Translations under genes and position numbers: made by a program | Part shown: positions 9,700 to 19,539 of the stretch, piece by piece | Layout: each line of letters starts with the position of its first letter | Numbering within the stretch: position 1 is the stretch's first letter | The notes under the pieces: generated by a model | Told to the model about the DNA's origin: nothing | The model's input: the letters and a program-made list of their open reading frames with translations, nothing else | Database searches by the model: none | Source: Lactobacillus sp. | GTDB taxonomy: Bacteria; Bacillota; Bacilli; Lactobacillales; Lactobacillaceae | Reading direction: 5' to 3' | NCBI GenBank assembly: GCA_030455605.1 | Contig: JAKDPD010000002.1 | Span: 1 to 64,000 of the forward strand | Length of the DNA: 64,000 bases

Positions 9700-10923
9700 A
9701 TGAAATTTATTCACGTAGCAGATGTGCATCTAGATAGTCCGTTTCTTGGACTATCTTTTTTGCCATCACAAGTATTTAATGAAATTGCGCTAGCAAGTGA
9801 CCATTCACTTGCCCAGATTGTAGATTTAGCTTTAGCAGAAAAAGTTGATTTAGTGCTGCTTGCGGGAGATACATTTGATTCGCCTCAGCCTAGCCCACGT
9901 AGTCAGTTGCTATTAGCAAAACAAATTGAACGATTAACGCAGCAGCACATTCAAGTGGTGATGATTTTTGGAAACCATGATCACATGCGATTAGCAGAAT
10001 TACTCGTAACCCCGAGCCCCTATTTCAAACTGTTAGGTGCTAATGAGCAGATTGAGCGTGTCAGTTGTACGACTAAAACTGGTTTTCAGTATGATGTCAC
10101 TGGTTTTTCTTACCTACACAACCATATTCTGACTGATCAAGTTGCTAAATTTCCGGATCGCTCAGAACAGTTTAATTTTGGCTTAGCTCACATGCAGCTT
10201 GCAACTAGTGAGGCTAGTCAGAATGTCTATGCACCATTCACATTAGCTGCTTTAAAAGCACTGCAATACGATTACTTTGCACTCGGGCACATTCATTTGC
10301 GGCAAACACTGAGTGAAGACCCGTTAATCGTCTACCCAGGAAATGTGCAAGGCCGGCATATTAAGGAAACTGGGCCTAAGGGATGTTATTTAGGCGAGAT
10401 AGATGAACAGACACGGCAGGTTTCACTAACGTTTCATTCAACTGCAGCTATTCAATGGGAAAGTGTCCAATTAGAATTACGGGAAGCAATTAATAAAGCA
10501 GATTTAATGGCTAAGCTGTTAACCATCCTGCCGGCGGCTGGACCGCAGCCAATTTTTTATAGTGTCACTGTACTTGGGGCTCAATTTTTGACCGCCGCTG
10601 AACAGGAACTGCTACTAGATTCAGATTTTTGGGAGCAGCTTAGTCATCAACTCGCTTTTAAGAGCCGCTTAGTAGATGTCCGCTTCAAGGTGAGTCATTT
10701 ATTGACTATTAACCCGACAGATCAGCCGTTTTTCGATTCCGCCCGCGCTGAAGTGCTCGGCGATACAGGGATAATGAATGCTGCTCAGGATTGGGCGAAG
10801 AAAGATTCATTAGCAGCAGCATTACTTACGGATCCCACCTTTATTGCAGAAGTTAAAGCCGCTACTGAAGTTACTTTAGCAGCTCAGCTGAAGGGAATTG
10901 ATTATGAAACTGAAACAAATTGA
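9700..10923 (+). CDS. yhaO: SbcD/Mre11-like DNA repair exonuclease (YhaO-type)
   Basis: Metallophosphoesterase motifs MKFIHVADVHLDSPF, LLAGDTFD, FGNHDH, ALGHIHLRQ. Confidence 0.88.
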   Translation: MKFIHVADVHLDSPFLGLSFLPSQVFNEIALASDHSLAQIVDLALAEKVDLVLLAGDTFDSPQPSPRSQLLLAKQIERLTQQHIQVVMIFGNHDHMRLAELLVTPSPYFKLLGANEQIERVSCTTKTGFQYDVTGFSYLHNHILTDQVAKFPDRSEQFNFGLAHMQLATSEASQNVYAPFTLAALKALQYDYFALGHIHLRQTLSEDPLIVYPGNVQGRHIKETGPKGCYLGEIDEQTRQVSLTFHSTAAIQWESVQLELREAINKADLMAKLLTILPAAGPQPIFYSVTVLGAQFLTAAEQELLLDSDFWEQLSHQLAFKSRLVDVRFKVSHLLTINPTDQPFFDSARAEVLGDTGIMNAAQDWAKKDSLAAALLTDPTFIAEVKAATEVTLAAQLKGIDYETETN

Positions 10924-13357
10924 TATTCAACATTTTGGCCAATTTTCAGCCCAAAAATTTGATTTAGATGCTGGCGCTAGCAGCCTCTTTTACGGCGAAA
11001 ATGAAGCTGGTAAAAGTACGATTGTCGCGTTTATTAAGCAGGTTTTGTTTGGCTTTCATCTTAAATCACAAGCGAGCGCGTTCTTTGAAGATTATCAGCC
11101 ACTCGCACATGTTAGCCCAATGGGTGGAAGCTTGACTTTTGCTGATGAGGACCATCAATGGGAGCTTACACGGTTGTGGGCCAAAGGCGATAAGAGTAAA
11201 AAAGGCCTACTAGTTGTCAAAGACCATGAACAGGTTGTACCTGAAGCTTTATTTTTTGAGCGAATCCATCAAATTGATGGTGATTTTTATACCAGCAATT
11301 TTATTTTTAACCAAGATTTGCTTCGGCAGGTTGAAAGCTTAAGCCAAGAAGATTTACTCGAACGCATCTACTATTTAGGGGCAGCTAATTCAACGGAATT
11401 CTTAACGTTACGAGACGGTTTGACTAAGGAGGGAGGGCAGCGCTTCAAAAAAAGCGGTAAAAAGCCACCGGTGAATCAAGCTTTAATCTTAGTCGCTGAC
11501 AAAAAGGCTGACTTGCTTGCCAATCAGACGCAATTTGCAACCTATAGGCAAGAAGAGACGATTCACCGGCAGCATGAGGCCAAACTTCAAGAAATCACCA
11601 CTAAGCTAACTGTGGTTGAACAGCAGCAAACCGAAATTACCCGCTTGTCGAGTAAGATGGTGACTTATGAGTCTTATGTTGAACTGAAAAAAACACAGCA
11701 ACAGCTGTCATTTGACCCGGCGGCTTATCAACGCGTGCAAACATTGAACGCTGAATATAAAAGCTTACAGGCTAAATTGAGTGAACTTAAGACAGTTCTC
11801 AAGGCGCCTAGTATGACGCTTGATGAAACAGCAGCTGAGTCCTTGTTACAGCAAAAAGCAGCCTTGTTACAGTGGCAAGCACAACTTGCTAGCAATCAAC
11901 GTCAACGACAAGAGGCTAATGCTGCGCAAGCAGAATTACGCGCATTAAATCCAGAATTAACGCAATTATTAGGGGCTGATCAAGCTAAATTACAACAGTT
12001 GCGTCAAGATTATGAGACCACGCTTGCGCCTGCCGAAACCACCGCTAAGACAGCAATCACTGGCTGGTTATTGGCTGCTGGACTGGGACTAGGTGGACTG
12101 GTTTTAGGCATGCTACTCCAGCCTGTCTGGTTTGGGTTAGTGGTATTTGGGCTTGCCATTGCTGGCTGGCAATGGTCGCGCCAGCGGCATCAGCTGCGAG
12201 CTCAAGAATTAAGTCAGAAGAAATGGAAGCAGCAGCAGGCGATATTTACCCAGAAATATGGCTTTAAGGCTGGGCAAGTGGACCTTAAGCAGCTATTTGA
12301 TAAATTGGCAACTGATCGTCAGTATGAGCTGACTAAAAAGCGACTGCGGCTTGAGCAAGAAGAATTGCAGGAGAATTTATCTAAACTGGCAGCGAACCTA
12401 GCAGTGGTAACGCATCATCAGCTAGCAATTAACTTTTCAGCTGTTTTAACGGCCCTTAACCACCTAGAGCACTATTTGACCACATACCGTCAAGAGAATG
12501 CTCAGCAAGCTCGCTATCACGAAGAACAGGCTATCACGCAAAGCCAATTGCAAAAGGTGCAACAGCAGCTGATGACTATTTTGGCGGCTGCTGGTGTGAG
12601 TGACTTTGCTGCTTATCAGGAGCGATATGTGGCGTATTTACATCAGACTGAGATAGCGACTAAACTAGCGGCGCTGGCATCCAGCTTGGCTGCCGACTTA
12701 AAACGTTTGGCGCAAACAACGCTGTCTGAATTACAAACTAAACAAATGGCCTTGACAGCGCAAGCGGAAGTTTTGCGTAAGCAGCAGCGTCAAGTACAAC
12801 AAAAATTGGCTGAAAGTCAGGTGAAGTTAGCTAGCTTGGCTGACTCAAAAGCTGTTTTGCATGCTAAACAAGCTTTGGCAAATGCGGAGAGCCATTTTAG
12901 AAGTGAAAGTATTGCCTACTTAGCACCATTATTAGCTGGCAATTGGCTTAGTCGATTTTTAGATATTGCATCTAATGAGCGTTTTCCTAAGATGCTCAAA
13001 GCAGCTAAGCAATATTTTCAAATCGTAACGGGGCATAAATATCTTGATATTCTGATCGATTCAAAACTAACGGTGGTACGAACGGATGGGACAAAGCTAC
13101 CTGTTAAGTATTTATCTCGTGGTACGGCAGAACAGCTCTACTTTGCTTTAAAATTGGCTTTTGTCGATCAGATTACGTCAGATATTAATTTACCAATCTT
13201 AATCGATGACTCTTTCGTCAATTTTGATATGCGGCGCACACAATATATCCAAGAATTGTTAGCTAGTTTGTCGCAACACCAAGTACTGATTTTTACCGCA
13301 CGTCCAGAGTTACGTGATCAAAGTACCAATCCAATTTTATTAGGAGCAGGGGCATAA
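10904..13357 (+). CDS. yhaN: YhaN-type SMC/Rad50-like AAA ATPase
   Basis: Walker A FYGENEAGKSTIVAFI, long coiled coil, C-terminal YLSRGTAEQLYFALKLAF and PILIDDSFVNFD; ATG at 10904 overlapping yhaO. Confidence 0.87.
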   Translation: MKLKQIDIQHFGQFSAQKFDLDAGASSLFYGENEAGKSTIVAFIKQVLFGFHLKSQASAFFEDYQPLAHVSPMGGSLTFADEDHQWELTRLWAKGDKSKKGLLVVKDHEQVVPEALFFERIHQIDGDFYTSNFIFNQDLLRQVESLSQEDLLERIYYLGAANSTEFLTLRDGLTKEGGQRFKKSGKKPPVNQALILVADKKADLLANQTQFATYRQEETIHRQHEAKLQEITTKLTVVEQQQTEITRLSSKMVTYESYVELKKTQQQLSFDPAAYQRVQTLNAEYKSLQAKLSELKTVLKAPSMTLDETAAESLLQQKAALLQWQAQLASNQRQRQEANAAQAELRALNPELTQLLGADQAKLQQLRQDYETTLAPAETTAKTAITGWLLAAGLGLGGLVLGMLLQPVWFGLVVFGLAIAGWQWSRQRHQLRAQELSQKKWKQQQAIFTQKYGFKAGQVDLKQLFDKLATDRQYELTKKRLRLEQEELQENLSKLAANLAVVTHHQLAINFSAVLTALNHLEHYLTTYRQENAQQARYHEEQAITQSQLQKVQQQLMTILAAAGVSDFAAYQERYVAYLHQTEIATKLAALASSLAADLKRLAQTTLSELQTKQMALTAQAEVLRKQQRQVQQKLAESQVKLASLADSKAVLHAKQALANAESHFRSESIAYLAPLLAGNWLSRFLDIASNERFPKMLKAAKQYFQIVTGHKYLDILIDSKLTVVRTDGTKLPVKYLSRGTAEQLYFALKLAFVDQITSDINLPILIDDSFVNFDMRRTQYIQELLASLSQHQVLIFTARPELRDQSTNPILLGAGA

Positions 13358-13359
13358 AC

Positions 13360-14337
13360 ATGTTAAAATCTTTAAAAGATTACAATCAAGACGAAGAGTT
13401 CGATTTGGTCTTGTTGGTGAAGTCTGCACAGCTACGGCAATCTAAAAAAGGACAACATTATTTAGCTTTGCAACTTGGCGATGAGTCATGTGAAATAAGG
13501 GCGAACTATTGGAATTGTACGGCTGAAATTGCCGAAGTCTTTCGGGCGGGGACGGTGGTACAGGTCAATGGCCAAAAGGAATTCTATCAAGATCAGTTGC
13601 AATTGAAGTTATTTAGCTTACGATCAGTGAGTCCTGATGAACAAGTGGATTTAACTCGGTTGGTTGCCCGGGCGCCTGCAGCTAGTAGCGCGATGAAGGA
13701 TGCCATTGAAGGCTATGTGGTTAAAATTACTAACCCTGTCTGGCATCAGCTAGTGCGTTTCTTACTTGATAAATGGGAAGCTCCCTTCTATGATTTTCCA
13801 GCTGGAAAGACTAATCATCATGCGATTGAAGGCGGACTTGCGTTCCATACCTTGGCAATGTTAAGAGATGCTAAGGCTTTAGCCGCTAACTATGAGCAGG
13901 TTGATGGCCCATTGTTATATGCAGGGTGTATTTTACATGATATGGGAAAAGTACTTGAATTTACTGGACCGGTAGCTACCCAATATACCGTGGCTGGTAA
14001 TTTGATTGGGCATTTGGTGCTCATTGATGAACAAATTATGCTGGCTGCAACGAAGCTCAAGTTAGATCCTGAAAGCGAAGCTGTCTTGTTATTGCGCCAT
14101 ATGATTTTAAGTCATCATGGTGAGTTAGAATACGGCTCGCCAAAGCGTCCAGCCTTGCTTGAAGCTGAATTGCTCCACCGCATTGATGATTTGGATGCGA
14201 CGGTTTATGCTGTTACCAAAGCCTTGCAGGCGACTAAGCCTGGCCAATTTACCGCAGCAATTAGTAGTCAGGCAGGGCGCCGATTTTATCGGCCGCAACA
14301 CGATGATCGTTTAGCGCAAAGTTCTAAGTTATATTAA
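13360..14337 (+). CDS. yhaM: 3'-5' exoribonuclease YhaM
   Basis: N-terminal OB fold plus HD domain (HHAIEGGLAFHTLAML, GCILHDMGKVLEF, HHGELEYGSPKRPALLEAELLHRIDDLDA). Confidence 0.92.
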   Translation: MLKSLKDYNQDEEFDLVLLVKSAQLRQSKKGQHYLALQLGDESCEIRANYWNCTAEIAEVFRAGTVVQVNGQKEFYQDQLQLKLFSLRSVSPDEQVDLTRLVARAPAASSAMKDAIEGYVVKITNPVWHQLVRFLLDKWEAPFYDFPAGKTNHHAIEGGLAFHTLAMLRDAKALAANYEQVDGPLLYAGCILHDMGKVLEFTGPVATQYTVAGNLIGHLVLIDEQIMLAATKLKLDPESEAVLLLRHMILSHHGELEYGSPKRPALLEAELLHRIDDLDATVYAVTKALQATKPGQFTAAISSQAGRRFYRPQHDDRLAQSSKLY

Positions 14338-14389
14338 ATTGCAGTAGCGTTTTTTCTAGAACGCTTTAATTATCAGTGGAGGTTTTGAA

Positions 14390-14704
14390 ATGTTAGTGGT
14401 TACGACCGAACAAATTCCAGGAAAGAAATACGAAGTTATCAGTGAAGTCTTTGGTGTCACTACCCAGTCTAAAAATATTGCTAGTAACTTAGGTGCCAGC
14501 TTTAAGAATTTGGTTTGTGGCGAAATTAAAGCTTATACGAAGATGTTACATGAGGCGCGTGAAGTGGCTATTGAGCGTTTGATTGTAGCGGCTACAGAAA
14601 AAGGGGCAGACGCAATTGTGATGATGCGCTTTGACTCTGGATCAATTGCCAGTGACATGCAATCCGTTGTCGCCTACGGGACTGCAGTACGTTACGTAGA
14701 TTAA
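14390..14704 (+). CDS. YbjQ/UPF0145 family protein
   Basis: [24 protein letters not shown]...[17 protein letters not shown]...VAYGTAV. Confidence 0.88.
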   Translation: MLVVTTEQIPGKKYEVISEVFGVTTQSKNIASNLGASFKNLVCGEIKAYTKMLHEAREVAIERLIVAATEKGADAIVMMRFDSGSIASDMQSVVAYGTAVRYVD

Positions 14705-14720
14705 GCCTAAAATTAGGCAT

Positions 14721-14760
14721 TAAAAAGCACGACAATCATTTGATTGTCGTGCTTTTTAAT
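14721..14760. terminator. Terminator between convergent ybjQ-like gene and prsA
   Basis: aaaaagcacgacaatca-ttt-gattgtcgtgcttttt. Confidence 0.85.
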
Positions 14761-14765
14761 TTACC

Positions 14766-15680
14766 TTAGTTGGCAGTTTGGGTAGAACTTTGACTATTAG
14801 TAGCCGTTAGGTAAGAGGTTAATGCATCCTTTAAGTCATTATCCTTAATAGAAACATTAGCACGCTTCAAGACTGAGGCAATGACAGTCTTCATGGTAGC
14901 TGAGTCTTGTGCCATCTTGGCATAAAGTTGTTTATTAATCAGCGCCTTGTTGTCCTTAATTGAACCCTTAGACGCACGACTAATCATTTTAATGACATGG
15001 TAACCAGAAGTGCTCTTAACTGGACTAGTGGTATATTTACCAGGCTTCAACTTGAATGCTGCGGTCTTGAAGGCGGTATTTAAAGTGGTGTCAGTTGAGT
15101 CAAAACTTGGCAATTTACCAGCATTGTTTTTGGTACTGGTATCCGTTGAATATTTCTTAGCCAAGCTAGCAAAGCTTGCACCGCTTCTCAATTGCTTGAT
15201 AATGGTTTTCGCTTTAGCACTGCTTGAAACTAAAATGTGTTGTACAGTTACTTTCGGAATATAAGTCTTCCAGAAGGCAACTTGCTGGGCCGAGCTAATC
15301 TTTTTAGTATCTTTGAGTGCGGCTTCTGACAACAGGTTAGTCTTTAAGTTGTCCTTAAAAGTAGCTAGCGTTAAACCGTTATAACTTAAGATATTAGAGA
15401 ATGATGAACCATATTGGGTCTTGTATTTGTTGTAGAGCTTATTAACTTGGGCGTTTGACACTTTTTTGCCATATTGTGCTTCTAACACATTATTAATAAT
15501 CATGCTAGCTAAAGTGGTCTTACCCGCAGATGATTGCTTTAACTTGTTGTAAAACTGATCTTGGGTAATCTTACCGCCTTTATAAGACACCACGGTTTTA
15601 CTACCTGAACAAGCAGTAAGTGATAAAGCAAAAGCAGCAGTTGCTACGACTGCACCAATTTTTTTAAAATTCAATTTCAT
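14766..15680 (-). CDS. prsA: Foldase PrsA, peptidyl-prolyl isomerase lipoprotein
   Basis: Lipobox LTACSG, parvulin domain (VQHILVSSSAKAKTIIKQLRSGASFASLAKKYSTD...SGYHVIKM). Confidence 0.92.
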   Translation of the reverse strand: MKLNFKKIGAVVATAAFALSLTACSGSKTVVSYKGGKITQDQFYNKLKQSSAGKTTLASMIINNVLEAQYGKKVSNAQVNKLYNKYKTQYGSSFSNILSYNGLTLATFKDNLKTNLLSEAALKDTKKISSAQQVAFWKTYIPKVTVQHILVSSSAKAKTIIKQLRSGASFASLAKKYSTDTSTKNNAGKLPSFDSTDTTLNTAFKTAAFKLKPGKYTTSPVKSTSGYHVIKMISRASKGSIKDNKALINKQLYAKMAQDSATMKTVIASVLKRANVSIKDNDLKDALTSYLTATNSQSSTQTAN

Positions 15681-15789
15681 AAATTAATCTCCACATCCTT
15701 AAAATTTTCAACTGTGAACTAATATACCATAATTTTTGATTATAAGATTTGAAATGCTGTAAATTCACAGAAACTTCAAACTTTTTTTA

Positions 15790-16023
15790 CTAATCCTTAG
15801 TTTTTGCATTCGCCTTTTGTAGGTTGTTTACTTGTGCGGCTAATTCTTGTTTTGCTAAATTGGCATGTTGAATTGCCTGCTTTAGCTGGGTACTCTCATG
15901 CCGCCAGCTTTCAAATTCAGGTTTTAAATCGGCACCAAGGCGCTTGCCGTCACGGTTCTTAAATAGGGATAGGACCATCCCGCTTGCTAATCCAAAGCTG
16001 AGCCCAAAAATAAAGCGATTCAT
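15790..16023 (-). CDS. YtxH-like small membrane protein
   Basis: N-terminal hydrophobic segment FIFGLSFGLASGMVLSLF followed by charged coil; coupled to HIT gene. Confidence 0.6.
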   Translation of the reverse strand: MNRFIFGLSFGLASGMVLSLFKNRDGKRLGADLKPEFESWRHESTQLKQAIQHANLAKQELAAQVNNLQKANAKTKD

Positions 16024-16463
16024 TATGATACCTCCAAATTTTGTTTAATATGATTGGCTATCTGTTCATAAGCAGCTTGGTCATATTTAGCTGCATTGTT
16101 ACGTGTTGGGATAGTTAAACCATCATCAGGAAAACGGGGAATGAAATGGATATGTGAGTGCATCACCACTTGCCCGGCAACTTGACCATTATTAGTCATT
16201 ACATTCATCCCGGTAAAGCGGGCATCAGACTTGAGGATGGCCCTAGCAAGTGCAGGAATATATTGAAGATAGCGCTGAGCGTCTTCAGTCGAATAGCTAA
16301 AGAAATTCACTAAATGATTTTTAGGAACTAATAGCACATGACCAGGATTAACTTGTGAAATATCCAAGAAGGCTTTGACATCGTCGTTTTCAAAGACGGT
16401 ATAGCTCGGAATCTTACCGCGGATAATTTTACAAAATAGACAATCTTCTTCTAAATGTGACAT
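16023..16463 (-). CDS. HIT family hydrolase
   Basis: CLFCKIIRGKIP...HSHIHFIPR histidine triad. Confidence 0.93.
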   Translation of the reverse strand: MSHLEEDCLFCKIIRGKIPSYTVFENDDVKAFLDISQVNPGHVLLVPKNHLVNFFSYSTEDAQRYLQYIPALARAILKSDARFTGMNVMTNNGQVAGQVVMHSHIHFIPRFPDDGLTIPTRNNAAKYDQAAYEQIANHIKQNLEVS

Positions 16464-16549
16464 GATTTAACCTCACTTTTATCACTTTAGTTTCTTATCT
16501 TCTTCATGCTATCATATAAATAAGTGAAATTCAGTAAAGGAGGGGCAAT

Positions 16550-17290
16550 ATGTCGCTTGAAATCACACATCTGGTAGGAGGCTATGCGGGTTTTACCGTG
16601 ATTAATGACCTTAATCTGAACATTTCACCTGGTGAGACTTTAGGTCTGATTGGTCTTAATGGTGCCGGGAAGTCCACGACCATTAAACATATTTTAGGGT
16701 TATTGCCCACGCGGCAAGGTCGGATTACTTTAAATGAACGAACCTTAGCCAATGATCCAACAGCGTTTAAGCGTCAATTGGCGTATATTCCGGAAACGCC
16801 AATCTTATATCCAGAACTTACCTTAAAAGAACATTTACAATTGACGATGCTTAGTTATGGTTTAGCTGAAGCGGAGGCTTGGCCCAAAGCTCAAAATTTA
16901 CTGACGCAATTTCGGCTCGCAGATAAATTAGACTGGTTACCTAGCCATTTTTCGAAGGGGATGCAACAGAAGGTCATGATTGTCTGTGCCTTTTTAGCAG
17001 ATACGCCGCTTTTGATTATTGATGAGCCTTTTACTGGTCTTGATCCGTTGGCGGTAACCCGTCTTATTGCACTGATTGAGGCAGCAAAAGCAGCAGGCAA
17101 GATGATTCTCATGACAACGCATGTTTTGGCACAAGCACAGCGGGTTATTTCGAAATATGCGGTGCTGAATCAAGGGACAATTCCGGTAGTTGGTAGTTTG
17201 GCTGAAATTCGCAAGCATTATGGCTTGGCACCCAGTGATTCGTTTGACCTGTTGTATGAGCGGCTTAGCCAGGAGCAGATGCATGGATAA
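16550..17290 (+). CDS. ecsA: ABC transporter ATP-binding protein EcsA
   Basis: Walker A GLNGAGKSTT, signature FSKGMQQKVMI, Walker B LLIIDEPFTGLDP; followed by EcsB-like protein. Confidence 0.9.
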   Translation: MSLEITHLVGGYAGFTVINDLNLNISPGETLGLIGLNGAGKSTTIKHILGLLPTRQGRITLNERTLANDPTAFKRQLAYIPETPILYPELTLKEHLQLTMLSYGLAEAEAWPKAQNLLTQFRLADKLDWLPSHFSKGMQQKVMIVCAFLADTPLLIIDEPFTGLDPLAVTRLIALIEAAKAAGKMILMTTHVLAQAQRVISKYAVLNQGTIPVVGSLAEIRKHYGLAPSDSFDLLYERLSQEQMHG

Positions 17291-18470
17291 ATTAGCGAAA
17301 GCACGATTACGCGCTAATCTCAAGCAATCGTTGCAATATTTATCGTTAGTTTTCAATGACTTTTTCGTGCTTGCCTTACTATTTTTGGTCGGTGCTGTGA
17401 TGTTTTGGTACGCCCAAAGCTTAAAGCAGCTGCCGACTGGAAAATGGTATTATCCTTTATTAGCAGCGCTGTTGTTATGGCTACCTAGTCTAACAGGTCG
17501 CCTAGTGACTTTGTTAAAACCGGCTGATCAGCAATTTTTGTTAACGCAGGATCGCTACTTTGCAAGCTATTTAAGCAAAATGCGTCGCTATAGTTTGATT
17601 TTACCTACATTATTGTTGCTACTGATGGCAGGCGTGGTTTTTCCTTTTGCCCTCGTTAAGGCCCAGCTGACAGTGAGCACTTATGTTGCTATGATTGGCT
17701 TCCTATTATTATCAAAATATAGTCAACTAAGATTGGCAGCGCGCCAGCTCTATTTTAATCAGCCAAAGTTCGCCACGTGGATTCATCTGGGGACACTTGC
17801 TTTACTAATAATGATTGCTTATAGTCAGCTCTGGTTTTTAGCGGTGCTTAGTTTAGGTTGGGCTTATTGGTGGCGTTCAAGTACTGATGCAGTTAATTGG
17901 CTAAGTGCAATTGCACAAGAACAGCAACGGAAAAACACCATTTACGCCATTTATGCAATGTTTACGGATGTACCAGAACGCCAATTGGCCATTAAACGAC
18001 GTCGCTACTTAGATTGGTTGCTTGCCTGGTCTAAAAAGACACATAATCCCAATCTGTTTTTATACCAACGTTTATTTTTACGTAATCCGGCTTACTTGAG
18101 TTTGGTTAGCCAAATGGTCTGTTTTAGCGTGCTTTTGTCATTACTCGTCGCCAATGGGATTTGGAATTTGGGTTTGGCGATGCTGGTGGCTTTTTTAACA
18201 GTTTATCAATTGGCACCACTGATTCAAGCTTATGATTATCAACTGATGTATTTGGTTTTACCGATTGATCCAGCTACGCGGCCCCGTGCTGGTATTCGGG
18301 TTATTGCCACTGCGATTAATGGTTATGGTTGGTTAGTTGGTCTCAGTTGGCTGTGCTTACTGCCCTGGTCATGGCAAGTGCTGTGGCAGGTGCCATTATT
18401 ATTAATTGGGGTCAATCTACTAGCATTTGGCTACTTGCCGTTAAGAATGAAGAAAATGGAGCAAAAATAG
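17283..18470 (+). CDS. ecsB: ABC transporter permease EcsB
   Basis: Multi-TM protein overlapping ecsA; ATG at 17283 (MDKLAKARLRANLKQS) rather than the track start at 17190. Confidence 0.85.
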   Translation: MDKLAKARLRANLKQSLQYLSLVFNDFFVLALLFLVGAVMFWYAQSLKQLPTGKWYYPLLAALLLWLPSLTGRLVTLLKPADQQFLLTQDRYFASYLSKMRRYSLILPTLLLLLMAGVVFPFALVKAQLTVSTYVAMIGFLLLSKYSQLRLAARQLYFNQPKFATWIHLGTLALLIMIAYSQLWFLAVLSLGWAYWWRSSTDAVNWLSAIAQEQQRKNTIYAIYAMFTDVPERQLAIKRRRYLDWLLAWSKKTHNPNLFLYQRLFLRNPAYLSLVSQMVCFSVLLSLLVANGIWNLGLAMLVAFLTVYQLAPLIQAYDYQLMYLVLPIDPATRPRAGIRVIATAINGYGWLVGLSWLCLLPWSWQVLWQVPLLLIGVNLLAFGYLPLRMKKMEQK

Positions 18471-19130
18471 ATGCGTTTAAGAAATAAACCTTGGGCAGTC
18501 AAGTTAGTAAGCGATCATCCTGAAGCAGTTTTACAAGATCCTGATCCCGAGCAACCAATTGCTTGGAACAGCCGCTTTAGTCATCCGGATCAGCCGTTAG
18601 AAATTGAAATCGGTTCTGGGAAGGGGCGCTTTATCACCACGCTTGCGGCACAACATCCGCGGCGTAATTATGTGGCCATTGAATTGCAGACCACCGCTGC
18701 TGGTATTATTTTACGCACCAAGCTTGAACAAAATCTCACTAATTTACAAATTCTACGAGGGGATGCTGCGCAATTAGTTCACTTTTTCCCGGCTGCTAGT
18801 GCTGCAGTAATTTATCTTAATTTCAGCGATCCTTGGCCGAAGGCACGGCATGAAAAACGCCGGCTCACGTATGCCAGCTTTTTGGCAGCTTATCAACAAA
18901 TTTTGCGGCCAACGGGGCATCTTGAATTTAAAACGGATAATTCCGGATTGTTTGCTTATTCGCTTCAAAGTTTTAATCAGTATGGTGCAAATTTTGATTT
19001 TGTTAGCGTTGATTTACATCACGAGTCAGCGGAGCGCGTAGCGACCAATATTGAGACTGAGTATGAACATAAATTTGCGGTCAAGGGACACCCCATTTAT
19101 GCCTTGCATGCTAGCTTTGAACCAAAGTAA
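18471..19130 (+). CDS. trmB: tRNA (guanine-N7-)-methyltransferase
   Basis: MRLRNKPWA, EIGSGKGRFITTLAAQHP, NFSDPWPKARHEKRRL, EFKTDN. Confidence 0.95.
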   Translation: MRLRNKPWAVKLVSDHPEAVLQDPDPEQPIAWNSRFSHPDQPLEIEIGSGKGRFITTLAAQHPRRNYVAIELQTTAAGIILRTKLEQNLTNLQILRGDAAQLVHFFPAASAAVIYLNFSDPWPKARHEKRRLTYASFLAAYQQILRPTGHLEFKTDNSGLFAYSLQSFNQYGANFDFVSVDLHHESAERVATNIETEYEHKFAVKGHPIYALHASFEPK

Positions 19131-19196
19131 TTGCAAATTTAAGTTAAATTAGTAGAATAGAAGTGCTAATCAAAAGTAAGTTGTAGGAGGCATGAA

Positions 19197-19517
19197 ATGA
19201 AGAAGATTCAAACGTTAACCCAGACAGAACTAACTGATTTAACTAAAAAAGGACGCGTTGTTTTAGAGTTTGCAGCCGATTGGTGTGGCGATTGTCGCTT
19301 TTTGGAACCCTTTCTACCAGAAATTGAGGCAGATTTTAAAGACAGTCAATTTTATCAGATTGACCGTGATGGCTCAGTTGATTTGGCCAAGGAAATGAAT
19401 ATTTTAGGAATACCTTCCTTTGTCGTCTACCAAGATGGCAAAGAAATTGGTAGACTAGTTAATGGTGAGCGTAAAACGAAGGCACAAGTGGAAGCTTTTC
19501 TACGTTCAATTGACTAA
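19197..19517 (+). CDS. Thioredoxin family protein
   Basis: FAADWCGDCRFLEPFLPEIE (WCGDC active site), GIPSFVVYQDG. Confidence 0.9.
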   Translation: MKKIQTLTQTELTDLTKKGRVVLEFAADWCGDCRFLEPFLPEIEADFKDSQFYQIDRDGSVDLAKEMNILGIPSFVVYQDGKEIGRLVNGERKTKAQVEAFLRSID

Positions 19518-19539
19518 GTTGAGGAGATAAATAGTAGAC

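Noticed and set aside
17190-17282. N-terminal extension of EcsB in the ORF track
   Set aside because: Overlaps ecsA out of frame; the ATG at 17283 gives a typical EcsB N-terminus.
16994-17356. Minus-strand 120-aa ORF with many Cys
   Set aside because: Antisense to ecsA/ecsB coding sequence; no support as a gene.
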